From Candidula unifasciata (lineage: Eukaryota; Mollusca; Gastropoda; Stylommatophora; Geomitridae), in assembly GCA_905116865.2 (NCBI GenBank), contig CAJHNH020008423.1, positions 302,031 to 366,030 on the forward strand: DNA of 64,000 nucleotides, in the 5' to 3' direction. Shown piece after piece: positions 1 to 49,131 of this stretch. Under the pieces are notes generated by a model. That model did no database searches and was not told the origin of the DNA. It saw only the letters and a list, made by a program, of their open reading frames with translations. How positions within the stretch are numbered: position 1 is the first letter of the stretch; the number at the start of each line of letters is the position of its first letter. Made by a program: the position numbers and the translations under genes.

Positions 1-919
1 TCAGGTGTACAAGGTAATGAGTTAGCTGATAGATTAGCTGCTGCAGCTCCTTGAAGTATTGAGTATTCAGGTGTACAAGGTAAGGAGCTAGCTGATAGAT
101 TAGCTGCTGCAGCTCCTTGAAGTATTGAGTATTCAGGTGTACAAGGTAACCAGCTAGCTGATAGATTAGCTCATGCAGCTCCTTGAAGTATTGAGTATTC
201 AGGTGTACAAGGTAAGGAGCTAGCTGATAGATTAGCTCATGCAGCTCCTTGAAGTATTGAGTATTCAGGTGTACAAGGTAAGGAGCTAGCTGATAGATTA
301 GCTGCTGCAGCTCCTTGAAGTATTGAGTATTCAGGTGTACAAGGTAACGAGCTAGCTGATAGATTAACTGCTGCAGCTCCTTTAAGTATTGAGTATTCAG
401 GTGTACAAGGTAAGGAGCTAGCTGATAGATTAGCTGCTGCGGCTCCTTGAAGTATTGAGTATTCAGGTGTACAAGGTAAGGAGCTAGCTGATAGATTAGC
501 TGCTGCAGCTCCTTGAAGTATTGAGTATTCAGGTGTACAAAGTAAGGAGCTAGCTGATAGATTAACTGCTGCAGTCCTTAAAGTATTGAGTATTGAGGTG
601 TACAAGGTAAGGAGCTTTCTGATAGATTAGCTGCTGCAGCTCCTTGAAGTATTGAGTATTCAGGTGTACAAGGTAACGAGCTAGCTGATAGATTAGCTCA
701 TGCAGCTCCTTGAAGTATTGAGTATTCAGGTGTACAAGGTAACGAGCTAGCTGATAGATTAGCTGCTGCGGCTCCTTGAAGTATTGAGTATTCAGGTGTA
801 CAAGGTAAGGAGCTAGCTGATAGATTAGCTGCTGCAGCTCCTTGAAGTATTGAGTATTCAGGTGTACAAGGTAACGAGCTAGCTGATAGATTAGCTGCTG
901 CGGCTCCTTGAAGTATTGA
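1..919 (+). repeat. 66-bp minisatellite made of a LINE RNase H segment
   Basis: About 14 head-to-tail 66-bp units run from the window edge. On the + strand each unit reads SGVQGNELADRLAAAAP, stop, SIEY: the GVxGNExADxLA block of LINE RNase H domains. One unit (about 560-600) is a base short. Because 66 is a multiple of three, the frames stay open for long stretches on the other strand; those are not genes. Confidence 0.9.
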
Positions 920-1130
920 GCTACTTTATGATGGACATGGTAAAGGCTCTCTGGGATCAGATAGACAGTACAATAGCAAGGACAGAGAATCCATACATTG
1001 ATCAGGAACTCAGAACTTTGACCATGTGGCCAGGCATCACATAATACTGCTGCAGACATGTCCTCTGCATGCAGTAGGGAGATTTGAGCTCTCAGTCCTT
1101 AACAAGAATATTGTAAAAGATGACTAAGGG
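920..1130 (+). mobile_element. RNase H LINE, sequence just after the RNase H motif
   Basis: Continues the minisatellite with the same flank seen after the motif in other copies (ELLYD..., then RESIH-like, as at 61.9 kb on the - strand). Decayed; no open frame. Confidence 0.6.
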
Positions 1131-1164
1131 TTTTCAGGAATTGAATGTGTTGAGGAGTGAGGTA

Positions 1165-1250
1165 CATATATCGTAGCTTAACTGTAAACCACACCACAAT
1201 GTACCAGCTACCCTTTTAAGGCAGAACACAGAAGAAAAAGCAGATGATAG
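1165..1250 (-). repeat. Repeat H fragment
   Basis: Shares its sequence (taaaccacaccacaatgtacc and flanks) in reverse with 23.35 and 35.0 kb. The family carries a CTT/GAA-rich tail. Confidence 0.5.
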
Positions 1251-1364
1251 GAGTGTATGCATTTTGAAGTGATGGAGTGGTTTCCTGTGAGATGGTGGAA
1301 TGTTTACATTTTCAAATGGTGGCGTTATGTTAGATTACCTACTCTGCTTTATTGTCATCTTTAG

Positions 1365-38737
<37,373 letters not shown>

Positions 38738-38984
38738 CTTATGTTACTGAGTGAAATTTATCTTTCTTACTATAAATTTAAGAGCTATTCAGCTTTAAGT
38801 TTAGAAAAAAATTGTTCATAATTTTTGGTTTAACATACGCAACATTTGTATTTTATGTAGACAAATAGCCAAGGTTTTGTGAGTCTTGAAACTGTTTAAC
38901 ATTAGGTTGACAGTTGCTAATGAAATGATCATCAGTTTAGACTATATTGCCACCCTGTTAGGCAGTTTCTGGTAGCACACATTG

Positions 38985-39345
38985 TTTGGTGGCTATACTA
39001 AAGACTCGGAATTCACCAAAAACAAATGGTCTGGCTGGCTCTGCACCACTTGGTGGTGAATTGATGTATGACAAGTTAGATATTGTGAGGGCCCTTTGGA
39101 AATGGGTAAACAGTACAGAGGTGCAAATAGATTATAATGGTCTCAGAAGAATGGCTCTGCGAGGAGTTACCAGGGGATCTGGCTAACTCTCAACACTTAG
39201 GGGAAGGATGCGACAGATTTACAATCAGATGGTTACTGGTGCCATCGAAATTTGAACTCTTCGCTTGCTGCTGTGGATGGGGACTGAGTACTTATGGGAG
39301 TGTCCCGAGTGCTGTGATGTTGATTCTTAATTCATCATTCAACAT
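38985..39345 (+). mobile_element. RNase H LINE, 3' end
   Basis: Reads NGLAGSAPLGGELMYDKLDI, VRALWKWVNSTEVQIDYNGL, RRMALRGVTRGSG, then the 3' signature (tgggagtgtcccgagtgctg). Starts 250 bases after the IFT81 stop. Confidence 0.8.
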
Positions 39346-39732
39346 TCAAAAGCAAATGGGTCTTTCTGACACTGCCACATGTGGCTGTGTGTGCACCAAA
39401 GCCAACTCCAGAGCAAGTCCTAATAAAATTGCCTAGAACATGTGGGTCAGAGAATGAGAAAAAAGAGAGAGAGAGAGAGAGAGAGAGAAATGTGGCCCAC
39501 AATAACAGCACTGCAAGACAAACAATAGGGCACCAGTGAATTCTTGATGGATACACAGCAAACATTTATCAATGAAGTAGTTTGATAATTAATAACAGTG
39601 ACACACACATTATATGATAATTTTTGCTAATGTAGCACACATTGTTAAATAATTCACAATACTATGGTATATATTGTGAGATAATTTAAAGCATAATAAA
39701 CAAGCCAAACAATTTATTAAGGCCTGGGAGAT

Positions 39733-40020
39733 GTGGGCGTCCATGCCTTAGGCGTTGCGAATCCGACTCGTAATTCCCCCGTACAGCAGTCAAAACCCAC
39801 TGCTGGCTGCGTGGATTTTTATCAAGGTAGGGGGCGTCACTGGTCGATCCAGTCTAAAATGGGAACCAGGATAGCTTGTCCTGGGGAAGTAAAACATGGC
39901 CGACGTAATGTTGCCCACATTACTCACCTAGGTGCCAATTGGTATGTACAAATATGGGTGCTCTTCTCATTGCCCAGTGTGCCTAAAGGCTTAAAAGGGA
40001 TCTTTACTTACTTTATTGAA
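39733..40020 (+). mobile_element. SINE A, full-length copy
   Basis: tRNA-like head (ccttaggcgttgcgaatccg), body (gggaaccaggatagcttgtc, gccaattggtatgtacaaat) and tail (aaaagggatctttacttact). Confidence 0.8.
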
Positions 40021-40290
40021 AGGTAAGGTTTTACAGAAGGATCCTTAGAATTCCTTGGACAGTCAAAAAGATCATCCAAGATATTTTGAAAGAGACAGGT
40101 GCTCGAAGAAAACTTATCACAAACATCAGAAAGAGACAGTCCTAATTTGTTTGGGTGAATTTAGACAAGAGAAGATTTTTGACAAATTTGTTTCATAGCA
40201 TGGAGGGGTGTTAGCACACAAGATGATACACACAGTCGCAGATCGTGATTGTCCACGCCAGTTAGCATGGCACTTGATGATGATGATGAT
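40020..40290 (+). mobile_element. LINE RT tail fragment
   Basis: ttttacagaaggatccttag, aattccttggacagtcaaaa, ending (gat)n, as at 10.5 kb. Confidence 0.65.
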
Positions 40291-41375
40291 GATGATGGTA
40301 CACATTGTCAGATAATTTAGAGTACTATGTAGTACGCATTGTTAGATAATTTAAAGTACCGTGGTAAACATTGTTAGATAATTTAGTGTACAGTGGGACA
40401 ATTATTATAATTAGGAGTACCATGGTTCGCATTGTTAGATAATTTAGAGTACCATGGTACACACTGTGAGATAATTTAGAGTACTGTGTGGTACACATTG
40501 TTAGATAATTTAGAGTACATGGTACACATTGTTAGATAATTTAGAGTACATGGTACACACTGTGAGATAATTTAGAGTACCATGGTACACATTGTTAGAT
40601 AATTTAGAGTACCATGGTACACATTGTTAGATAATTTAGAGTACTGTGGTACACATAGTTAGATAATTTAGAGTACTGTGGTACACATTGTTAGATAATT
40701 TAGCGTACCATGGTACACATTGTTAGATAATTTAGAGTACATGGTACACATTGTTAGATAATTTAGAGTACATGGTACACACTGTGAGATAATTTAGAGT
40801 ACTGTGGTACACATTGTAAGATAATTTAGAGTACATGGTACACATTGTTAGATAATTTAGAGTACATGGTACACATTGTTAGATAATTTAGAGTACATAG
40901 TACACATTGTTAGATAATTTAGAGTACATGGTACACATTGTTAGATAATTTAGAGTACTGTGGTACACATTGTTAGATAATTTAGAGTACCATGGTACAC
41001 ATTGTTAGATAATTTAGAGTACTGTGGTACACATTGTTAGATAATTTAGATTACTGTGGTACACATTGTTAGATAATTTAGAGTACTGTGGTACACATTG
41101 TTAGATAATTTAGAGTACTGTGGTACACATTGTTAGATAATTTAGAGTACTGTGGTACACATTGTTAGATAATTTAGAGTACCATGGTACACATTGTTAG
41201 ATAATATAGAGTACTGTGGTACACATGGTTAGATAATTTGGAGTACTGTGGTACACATTGTTAGATAATTTCGAGTACTGTGGTACATAATGTTAGATAA
41301 TTTAGAGTACCATGGTAAACACTGTAAGATAGTTTGGAGTACTATGCTACACATTGTTAGATAATTTAGAGTACC
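40290..41375. repeat. 32-bp minisatellite, about 34 units
   Basis: Unit ggtacacattgttagataat followed by ttagagtaccat. Variants: tact-gt versus tacc-at ends, and occasional cactgtgag. No unique spacers between units. Confidence 0.93.
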
Positions 41376-41379
41376 AAGT

Positions 41380-42070
41380 TTGGGACAGCCCATTAGAAAT
41401 GTGTACTTTTGAAACCAGATCATTTGTCAGACTGCTTAGATTTGTTGATCTTGTTAATAAGAATAAAATGTCAAGTATTTCTAAAAAAAATAGGTATGAG
41501 CTTTATTACAGTGATTAACACACTGTTTGAAAAGCCTTACACCATTGCTACTTAAATATGTCTGTTATAATTATTACTTTCTGTCTGACTGTGTAAACTT
41601 TGCCATTTGACACCAGTATAATGTTTCCTGACACCAGTATAATGTTTCAATGTATACATTTATATTATTGAAGTAAAGGATGCTGAAGAATTGGTTCTAG
41701 GCATTGAAAAGGACTATTCTTGTTTGTTCATAGGCATTTAGGCTCATACTACTCTTTGGTCTGTTGTTGTGAAGTTATCTGTACATTTTTCATTAGCTTT
41801 TTCTGAGCTGCCTATAAGGTTTCAGTTTATCTGGCTGTGCTAGAAAAAAATATTTTCAAGTCTGGAAGAGCGAGAAAGAAAAATGGAAGTAGCAATAAAA
41901 CGTCAAGACCACTGCGTGGTATGGTGTTTAGATAACCTTAAGTGTTGGTTATTCTTACAACACTCTGTATATGAAGGCTACTGATATACATAGAAGGAAA
42001 AGATATGGAGACATAGAACAGATTAACAAGAAGAATATGACATTTCTTAAAATAACAAGTATGTAATCTT
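41380..42070. other. Intergenic, nothing recognised
   Basis: AT-rich; contains one short direct repeat (cagtataatgtttc, twice near 41610-41650). Confidence 0.55.
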
Positions 42071-42074
42071 CGTA

Positions 42075-42470
42075 GGAGCAGTAGTTGTAGCTGTGGTTTC
42101 TGCTTCATCGCAAACAGATCACCAATAGTTGCTCCATTCTTGGACCAGTGGAAATCACACAAAATTCCCCTCACTGTCCCATTAGAAACTAGTGAATAAA
42201 CAGTTAGTCCCAGCAAAATCAGAAACATGCACATGCAGTAAATGCATAATATCCTATCAGAGATGCCAACACCAACAGACGCCACCAGAATTGCAATTTG
42301 TTGTTAACAGAAGTAAGTAGTCGCATGCGATGAGCTGGCTGTATACACGCAGAATTATTGCAAATGTGTTTCATCAGCACAAACACAAACTGGCTACCAG
42401 TCATTCTCAGAATATCATGACACCATTACCATGGGCACACAAAAAGGCATTCTACACAAAATACATGACT
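42075..42470 (-). repeat. Repeat F copy, reverse
   Basis: tgtggtttctgcttcatcgc, aaacagatcaccaatagttg and cagtggaaatcacacaaaat match the 62.5- and 2.5-kb copies. Confidence 0.65.
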
Positions 42471-42504
42471 CACATTGCTGCACGATGGACTTAGTAGGCT
42501 AAGT

Positions 42505-42587
42505 ATTAGTTAGTTAGTTAGTTAGTTAGTTAGTCAGTTAGTCAGTTAGTCAGTTAGTTAGTCAGTTAGTTAGTTAGTTAGTCAGTC

Positions 42588-42634
<47 letters not shown>

Positions 42635-43030
42635 CAAGTTAGTTAGTTAGTTGAGTTCACAGCAGTTAGGGCATTAGTTAGTGAGTTAGTTAGTTTAGTT
42701 AGAAGGCTAGCTAATTGCTAGCTGTTAGTTAGTTAGTTAGTTAGTTAGTTATTAGTAAATTATTGTTGGTTAGTTAACTTACATTAAACAGTTAGTTAGT
42801 TACCATATTGGACTGGAAGTTAGTTAGTTATCTTTAAGTTAGTAGTCCCAGTTGTTAGTTATGTTAGTACATGTTGTTAGTTAACACTGTACTTTAGATA
42901 GTTAGTGCACTATGAGAATTGCAGTCTAGTTAGTTAGATTATCTTCTTTAGTTAGTTGCGTTCACCAGTTAGTAAGTTCTGTTAGTTAGTTAGGTTGTTA
43001 GTCCAGTTAGGACGGCAGTTTGTTTAGTTA
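42505..43030. repeat. (GTTA)n / (GTCA) microsatellite with decayed flank
   Basis: Clean GTTA units to about 42635, then the same motif spread through unique-looking sequence to 43030. The unit is 4 bp, so it is not a telomere repeat. Confidence 0.9.
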
Positions 43031-43439
43031 GTTAGAGCTGCATGTTATCCGTTTTACAGTTCTAGTTATTTTAGGTCAAAAATTGCATCACAGCACTTGC
43101 CTCATTACAGGCCGAAGTGCTCCATGTTTGAAGAAAGCTCCCAAGTATTGAAACATGTTGGGTACCCCCTTATGATCTATTCTGCATTTCCCCATCATTG
43201 CCAGGAAGCAACTAGGATTAATTTTACATCTAAACAGACTGAATCCTGCTTATCTGTATTTCTTTACCTGGAAGCCACCAAGTTTTATTTGTGAAAGGTC
43301 CCATTGTATGTTCTACATGTTGTTGATGACACTGTACTTCTAAGATACTTGACCTGCACTATGAGAATTGCAGTCTGGGTTTTTAGACATCTTCTTCTTC
43401 TTCTTCTTCTTTGCAAAAGCACCAGCTGATATAACTCAT

Positions 43440-44015
43440 GGCGGCATTTTTCTGTTGACTCATTTTACTTCTGGACTTCAGTCTTGTTCCAGAACCTGAG
43501 TGATATGCATGTGCATCCGTTTTTACAGATCTGACTCATTTTACTGCAGACTGCTGTTTTTGCAAAGCCCTCAGGATATAATTGCATTGTGCCTATTCAC
43601 AGCATAGCTACAGAATTTCACCTCTCAGCTGACATATCTGACTTCATCAAGCATTTGTTTACTGGGTTAACTTCCCACATTACTAAGCTATTTTCTGTTT
43701 AACGGGATTTATTGCTTTATGAACTTGAGAATTTAATCCTGCTTCATTTGTAGTTTCTTTACCTTCAAGCACCAAGTTTTATTTTGAATTATATGCGGAT
43801 TTATGTATCACAAACCAACTCCAGCATTTGTTGACTGATTTTACTAAGCCATTCTTTTCTTCATATGCCCGAGTCATATAATTGCATTGTGCCTGTTCAC
43901 AGCATAGCTACATTATTTGCACCTCTCAGCTGACATATCTGACTTCATCAAGCATTTGTTTACTGGGTTAACTTCCCAAATTACTAAGCTATTTTCTGTT
44001 TAACAGTTTGCTATT
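43440..44015. repeat. Repeat G copy plus a direct duplication of about 140 bp
   Basis: ataattgcattgtgcctatt ... ctaagctattttctgtttaa appears at 43571-43700 and again at about 43877-44006, about 305 bases apart, nearly identical. Confidence 0.8.
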
Positions 44016-44397
44016 GCTTTGTGAATTGCTGGACACTTATTCTTTTTGTTACAATCAATGCAGAGCAGTCAGATCCTATCAGACCATTTGTGGGTACAAC
44101 ACTCTGCCACAGACATTGAGAAACTAGAAAGATACATGGTTTGGAAATTTTGTTAGAATTATGCAACATGAGTTAATATGACAAATGAAGTGGTTTGGAC
44201 ACCTAACAAGAATACCCTGGTACTATCTGCCACAGCTACCTTTACTTCCCAAGACTTCCTGCTACCCATTTAGGGCTAGGTCGTGCTGAGGGCCAAAGAC
44301 ATACACCTACATCTATAAGAATCTCGTACAAGCACAACAGCAGGGGCACTGACACAAAGAAAACATGGGGAAAGTGGGAAGTTTTTGGCCTTGCTTG

Positions 44398-44416
44398 GGG
44401 GGGGGGGGGGGGGGGG
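44398..44416 (+). repeat. G homopolymer
   Basis: G run beside a short SINE A-like piece (44235-44290). Confidence 0.85.
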
Positions 44417-44534
44417 TGTGGGGCGCTGCCCTTTAACAAATTTTTGAGGTGACCAGAAGGGATTTAGGCATTGTTGTTATTATTTTGCAGACTGACAATT
44501 AAATTTAAAATTATATCTTTAAAGTAGTATGAAA

Positions 44535-44545
<11 letters not shown>

Positions 44546-44633
<88 letters not shown>

Positions 44634-44645
44634 TATATATTATAA
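44546..44645. repeat. (AT)n microsatellite
   Basis: About 100 bases of AT with one slip near the end. Confidence 0.95.
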
Positions 44646-44989
44646 ATAAAAATACTTACGTGAGATTGAGAATCTAGACTCTAGACTTGTGTGGGAAATG
44701 AAAGTTAGAAGCAAAACTGTTCTCCATTTAGCATATTTTCGCTGCATATGAACGGGATTTGTACACCCAGCAATAGGGCATCTGTAATGACTCGCATACA
44801 GTCACAGCAGGGGCTGAAATGGCAGATACCTACTATGAAAATAACATGGTTAAAGTAGAATAAAGGGCAGTTAAATACATGGAGAATAAAGACTTCAGTT
44901 AATTATTGATATATTTTAATGTAAAGAATTTACCATAACTGCTATAAATCTACAGAAATCTTCTTTTTCATTTTCTTTTTCTTACTTCT

Positions 44990-45310
44990 CCTCCTCCTTC
45001 TCTTCCCCTCCTCTTCTTGTTCATCTTCTTTACCTTCTTGTTCTTTTCCTCCTTCTCATTGCAGTTTCCTCCTCCTTCTTGTACTTTGTCTTCTTCATCT
45101 TCTTCATCTTCCTCCTTATCTTCCTCACCCCTTTCCTCCTTCTCTTCATCCCCTTCTTCTTCTATTTATTTTTCTTCTGCTTCCTCCTTCTCTTCATCCC
45201 CTTCTTCTTCTATTTTTTTCTTCTGCTTCCTCCTTCTCTTCATCCCCTTCTTCTTCTATATTTTTTTTCCTTCTGCTTCCTCCTTCTCTTCCCCTCCTCT
45301 GTCTTCTTAT
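44990..45310. repeat. CTT/CCT-rich tract with 50-bp internal tandem units
   Basis: Three or four units of ttctgcttcctccttctctt-catccccttcttcttct between 45120 and 45300. Frames of 108 codons are low-complexity. Confidence 0.8.
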
Positions 45311-46064
45311 TCTTGTGTATCTGGTACATACTGTGTATTTTAGATCAAGCTGGAAGCCCAGGACAAGAGAGACAAATGCTTAGAAAATATACTATGACCT
45401 TTTAAATAGGATATATAATAATTCAAGTAAAATAGTTATAAAGTTTGTGGTTGTGTATGTTTAGGCTTGGGGATGTCTTAAATAGTGGACCAGTGTGCCG
45501 ATTATGTACCCGAGAACATCTCTCAGTCGTGGATTATTGAAACATGGATCGTAATGTTGCTGTTCATGGTAAATTTTGAAAATGTAGACAAGCTAATCAC
45601 AGTAGATAAACACAAACGTCGTTCTGGTCTACAAATCTTATTTATGATTTGTGTTAGGACCTACTGTTTTTTGCTGTTGATCTGATTGTTTTGTTGGTAA
45701 TATTTGAGTTGATGAGTGGCTGGTGAACCATTGAGATACTGGGCTCTCAGGCCGGAGACCCAGGTCCAAATCTTTGAGGAGACTGTGGATGTTTGTTTGT
45801 TCTGTCAGGGCAAAGAATAATTTGTAGCCCTAAATCCTCAGACTCACAGATACTTCTGCCTACGCCACAAAAGTGGTTAATACCGGCAGCAGTAGCAGTC
45901 TGAAAAGTTTGCCATTGTCCCTGAACGTCCACGCTTAATAAGATGGTCGAAATCAACACAAAATGGTCAACTGCTAAATCGCCTGCGATCGAACTGAACT
46001 GTGTATGTTATAATTAAGAAGCTGCATTCATAACCCTTACACCGACATGACAGAAAGATCTTAC

Positions 46065-46167
46065 CCAAACGGACTCAAGAGAATGTAGACAGGGCTGATA
46101 ATGATAGCAACAGGCCATCCGAAGAATATCAGAGCCAGAAACCAGAGCAGGGATCTCCACAGGGTAG
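46065..46167 (-). CDS. Membrane-hairpin exon of the unknown protein
   Basis: Acceptor cttattacag, donor gtaaga, 103 bases. Read with one base carried in: TLWRSLLWFLALIFFGWPVA, then IIISPVYILLSPFG. This is a long hydrophobic stretch with a central Gly-Trp-Pro, as in a re-entrant or hairpin membrane segment. Both splice sites are good and the frame is the only hydrophobic one. The next exon of this gene is not identified with certainty; the two bases left over fit the 63.0-kb exon, but that exon lies upstream, not downstream. Confidence 0.6.
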
Positions 46168-46899
46168 CTGTAATAAGTACAAGCATTTCGTCGTTGACTG
46201 AAAACTGACCGGGAAACAATGAACACAAATGCACATGCACTCTCTAGCGCGCATATTAACATATTTCTAAACACTGACACGATCTTATTTAAAAATATAT
46301 AGGTATACTCACACACACACATACACATTCAGTTTATTTTGTTGAACAGAAAGCTACAGTAACCTTGTTTCTTTAGAAAATATGTTTTTCACACATACAC
46401 CCATGCAGGCACAAATGCACACGCGCGCATTTATGGATTACAACTAAACAATACAAGAGGCATATACTAGCTGACTAGTTAGCACACTCACTAGTTCAAT
46501 CCCCAAACCACCTACTGAATGTGAGCACAAACAGCTCCAGAGACCTGGGTGGCAAGATCAAGCAATTAATTACCAGAATTAAAATCCATATATAGAGGGG
46601 TAAAGAATGCCCAGCTATCTTTGAAGAAGTTTTCCCTAAAGAAAAGATTGACGAGAATAATCAACTTTTACACAGAGGCTCTAGTTAATCCACAATAGTG
46701 TTGGTAAGAATATCTATATATCCATATTGAGTAAAGATTCCCTTTCACTCCTTTAGGCGTATCGGATAACACAAATCACACAGGGCACATTTAAAAAGCA
46801 TTCCGGGAAAATCCGCAGTTCACAGTGTCGTGCCATGCATCGAACCCATTAGAGGTTAACACTAATAGTAGTTAAAAGTATTCTACTCAACCCTCAGGG

Positions 46900-47700
46900 T
46901 TAAAACTTATATATATATATATGTAAATTAAAAGAAGGATGGCTATAGCAATGCAAAGATTAAACGGCATTAAAAGTCTATGGTTAAACACCAGCAATGA
47001 GATCAAAATTAAAATTTTGAGAGCATGCATCTTCCCTGTAGCAACATAAGGATGTGAGTCGTGGACTATCTCCCAGTCTTTAAGAAAGAAAAATAATCAT
47101 GTAACAGAAAGTGTATTGATCGGCACTCATAGAAAGAAGTAGATAGATAGAAGAACACACTAGACAACATAAAAATCGAAAGCAATAGTTACCGTGCCGG
47201 GAATTAAACCTGTCACCTCCAGATGGCGTCTGCGCCTCGCCATGAATACAAGTGCACTAAGAACATGGTCAACTAGGCACCCCCCCCCCCCCCCAAAAAA
47301 AAAAGGTGTCTCATTTATTGGCCATGTCTATCCTACAGCTTGAAATCCACAACTATGGAATACGGACAGAATTCATTTCAAACCATTGAAATGGCACCAT
47401 AGGTTACAGAAATTTTTAATAACGAAGCATATGTCGAATAACAATTCAATTTATTTAAGGAAGAGAATATGGGCTTTTAAGCTGAAATGCTATAGAAAGA
47501 TTTTCAGAATATCTTGGACAAAGAAGAGGAGAAATACTGACATCTTGAAAGATCTGAACATCAAGGAATATTTGGTCATATCAAGCGTCATCGTGGATTG
47601 GGAAAAAAATATAGCAGAAGGCATGGTAGTGAGAGACCGAGTTTCTTGCAGGCAGACTGTGATGAGAGCGACGTTCTGCAAAGGACCTGCTAAATGATGA
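46900..47700 (+). mobile_element. LINE RT remnant
   Basis: RT C-terminal region in broken frames: GWLMQCKD-like start (aaaagtctatggttaaacac), agcatgcatcttccctgtag (R..C..PV), then FKLKCYRKIFRISWTKKRRN and a GATGATGAT end. Interrupted by other sequence with C/A homopolymers at 47280-47304. Confidence 0.7.
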
Positions 47701-47734
47701 TGATGATAAATCAGACTGATTGATTGGCACCTTT

Positions 47735-47850
47735 CTGTCTTTCCAGACGATAGTGTTAAATTGTGCTATGAGGAGACATAAGACTCACAGCCCGTGGCGA
47801 TGGCGAGTGTGACTTTGCAAGACCCGTCCGTGTCAAGAAAAGTCTTCCAC
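47735..47850. mobile_element. Fragment of the 7.6-8.1 kb repeat, inverted
   Basis: gattggcacctttctgtctt, tccagacgatagtgttaaat and gtggcgatggcgagtgt match 7.96-8.09 kb in reverse. Confidence 0.65.
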
Positions 47851-47894
47851 ATTGAATGCATGAGATTTCAGGACCATTGTTGTCAACATTAGTG

Positions 47895-48160
47895 TTTAAT
47901 TAGTTTCTTCTCAGACGCTCAGCTTTCATCTTTCTGCAGTCATTCCTTTCCTGATATGCCCTCTCCACACAACGCGGTCCATGGCATTTTGTTTCTATGA
48001 GTCCACCTGTATCATTCATGTCCCTCTTGCACACATCTTTAAACCGTAGAAGAGGTCGGCCTGGAAATTTTCTGTCCGTCGTTAATTCACCATAAAGGAT
48101 TTCCTTAGTGACTCTGCCATCTTCACTTCTCCAGGTGTGACCCAGCCGACTGAGCATTGA
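47895..48160 (-). mobile_element. LINE tail fragment
   Basis: Open - strand frame LSRLGHTWRSEDGRVTKEIL, YGELTTDRKFPGRPLLRFKD, VCKRDMND. The 'lGHv.Rm...r.pk..lYGEL...kr..G.p..RfKD..Kr..' block is typical of LINE reverse transcriptase C-termini. A different family from the other tails here. Confidence 0.8.
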
Positions 48161-48309
48161 GAAGACTGTTGCTAATCAGACTAACTCATTTAATATTGAA
48201 CATTTTTAATCCCATGAGGGCTCTGAGTCCCATTTTGGGCCTTTGTCTTCCTCCCCCCTCCCCTTTTTGCAAGTTTCATACGATGACGATATACTCCACT
48301 TTCTCATTC

Positions 48310-48545
48310 TTATGGTTAGCTGCGTATCCTTTACAGGACGTTGCAGAACCAACCCCAACAGCCCCTGGCTGTTGTGTGGTTTTTGTAGGCAAATTTACGT
48401 CCAGTAGTTTGCCATTGACTTCTTGACGGTCAGCTTCTCGATACTACTGTCGAAACCAACGCAAGGCGCATGGCCCGCAGCTGGGATCGTACCCGGCATC
48501 CCGGCATTACGAAGCGTTCGCATCGACTTAGCCACAGAGCCGATT
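48310..48545 (-). mobile_element. SINE E copy
   Basis: On the - strand an A-box-like TGGCTAAGTCGATG and B box GCCGGGTACGATCCC, then the body as at 33.4 kb. Confidence 0.8.
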
Positions 48546-48554
48546 CATTCTTAT

Positions 48555-48790
48555 GACCAAAAAATGTAGATTGTCTCCTCCTGGCGTGGGTAATCGGTTC
48601 TCGTCGTGAGTCAAGTTTCTTTCCAGACATCTTTACTACTATGTCCAGGTTTATTTTAATCATTCATCTATGAAACCACGTCTCCACCGCTTCCAAATAA
48701 TGTGTCACTATCCATGATTCGCTTCCGTATATTAGGATATGAATTAAATAGCTCTTAAGTACTCTGTGTCTCGTCTCAGTTTACCCAGAA
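48555..48790 (-). mobile_element. LINE RT tail fragment, reverse
   Basis: ttcttatgaccaaaaaatgt (FFGHK), gtgggtaatcggttctcgtc and gcttccaaataatgtgt correspond in reverse to the 9.5-9.7 kb copy. Confidence 0.6.
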
Positions 48791-48904
48791 ATACTGCATA
48801 GAATATTAACAACATTAATTGATTTAAATGAACTGATGATGAATTCAGCTAAATCAGTTAATATTGAACACCTTAACCTCTTCGGGTTCCGAGTCGTACT
48901 TGGT

Positions 48905-48951
48905 TTTTTTTTTTTTTTGGAGAGGGGAGGGGGGGAAAGGGGGGGGGGGGG
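48905..48951. repeat. T and G homopolymers
   Basis: T run then GGGGAGGGGGGGAAAGGGG-type run. Confidence 0.9.
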
Positions 48952-49029
48952 CGATACACTCACTGCCTCTTGACTAGCATATCTCAAATCGCGGTTAATT
49001 AAGAATTTGCTGAAACTGGATTATTGGAC

Positions 49030-49120
49030 AGAAAAGCACAAATATCGCAGCCTAGCTGTAAACTACAGCGTAAAGTACCAACCGTGAACAAACAAAAAGA
49101 AAAAGAAACGAAGAAGAATA
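49030..49120 (-). repeat. Repeat H copy, reverse, with GAA tail
   Basis: cgcagcctagctgtaaacta, cagcgtaaagtaccaacc, then aaagaaaaagaaacgaagaa. It abuts the end of the 49.1-kb coding exon candidate. Confidence 0.55.
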
Positions 49121-49131
49121 TGCAATCGTAC

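Noticed and set aside
40290..41375. A regular repeat array that could be mistaken for a CRISPR
   Set aside because: Units are contiguous with no unique spacers; the same is true of the arrays at 23.9, 31.2, 54.0 and 57.0 kb. The host is a eukaryote.
42505..42740. (GTTA)n as a possible interstitial telomere repeat
   Set aside because: The unit is 4 bp and lacks the GGG of the TTAGGG animal telomere repeat.
43611..43701. A short + strand frame (SADISDFIKHLFTGLTSHITK) that looks like a helical C-terminus
   Set aside because: It lies in a duplicated, repeat-rich stretch without a good acceptor, and the second copy breaks the frame pattern.
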